The translations under genes and the position numbers were made by a program. A stretch of 34,169 bases of DNA, taken from Pedobacter agri PB92 (GTDB taxonomy: Bacteria; Bacteroidota; Bacteroidia; Sphingobacteriales; Sphingobacteriaceae). Within the stretch, counting starts at the first letter, position 1, and each line of letters starts with the position of its first letter. Location of the stretch: contig NZ_AJLG01000033.1 in assembly GCF_000258495.1 (NCBI RefSeq), positions 1 through 34,169 on the forward strand, given 5' to 3'. This document shows, in pieces, positions 34,122-34,169 of the stretch. The notes beneath the pieces were generated by a model. It was not told where the DNA came from, did not search any database, and worked only from the letters and a program-made list of their open reading frames with translations.

Positions 34122-34169
34122 ATGAATTTAGTTGACCAAATAAACGCTTCGAATAAAAGAAATAACAAA
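34122..34169 (+). CDS. Possible start of a further gene, cut by the window end
   Basis: An ATG at 34122 opens a frame (MNLVDQINASNKRNN...) without a stop to the end of the window, 18 bp after the repaired stop of the preceding gene on the same strand. Sixteen codons are too few to recognise a family. Confidence 0.35.
   Translation, partial: MNLVDQINASNKRNNK

Overview
The window comes from a Bacteroidota genome, most likely a Pedobacter-like member of the Sphingobacteriaceae. The evidence is a SusC/SusD pair, AT-rich DNA without clear Shine-Dalgarno sites, Bacteroidota-style -7 boxes (TAnnTTTG) and Bacteroidota protein families throughout. I found no tRNA, rRNA, CRISPR array or insertion sequence.

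Positions 1-9689 (+ strand) hold a D-galacturonate/D-glucuronate catabolic locus: uxaB (5' end cut by the window), uxaA, uxaC, kdgK, eda, an ExuT-like hexuronate transporter and a GapN-like aldehyde dehydrogenase. Together they import uronic acid, isomerise, reduce and dehydrate it to KDG, phosphorylate and cleave it to pyruvate plus glyceraldehyde-3-phosphate, and probably oxidise the latter directly to 3-phosphoglycerate with NADPH formation.

Positions 9820-18235 (- strand) hold a pectin utilisation locus convergent with the first. In transcription order it contains SusC, SusD, a fibronectin-III/beta-helix surface lipoprotein, a pectin methylesterase and a rhamnogalacturonan acetylesterase. 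A divergent LacI-family regulator (18503-19537) is its likely controller. The outer-surface genes and the intracellular uxa genes form one logical pathway from pectin to central metabolism.

Positions 19652-34169 are a mixed housekeeping and accessory region: an RlmI-type rRNA methyltransferase, an MHS-type MFS transporter with a small membrane protein, a bestrophin-like channel, a Pr6Pr membrane protein, a TlpA-like thioredoxin, an ECF sigma / membrane protein / DUF4097 cluster, an S41 peptidase, carB without its C-terminal regulatory domain, and a zinc-ribbon membrane protein.

The most striking feature is a set of six single-base reading-frame breaks between 18.2 and 34.0 kb. Four of them sit exactly on 8-nt A or T runs and are repaired by removing one base: the SusC signal peptide, Pr6Pr, the sigma-linked membrane protein and the zinc-ribbon protein. 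The DUF4097 signal peptide is also repaired by removing one base, and the S41 peptidase needs one base added. Many 7-nt runs in other genes are in frame. Homopolymer sequencing error is the simplest explanation; hypermutation or transcriptional slippage are alternatives.
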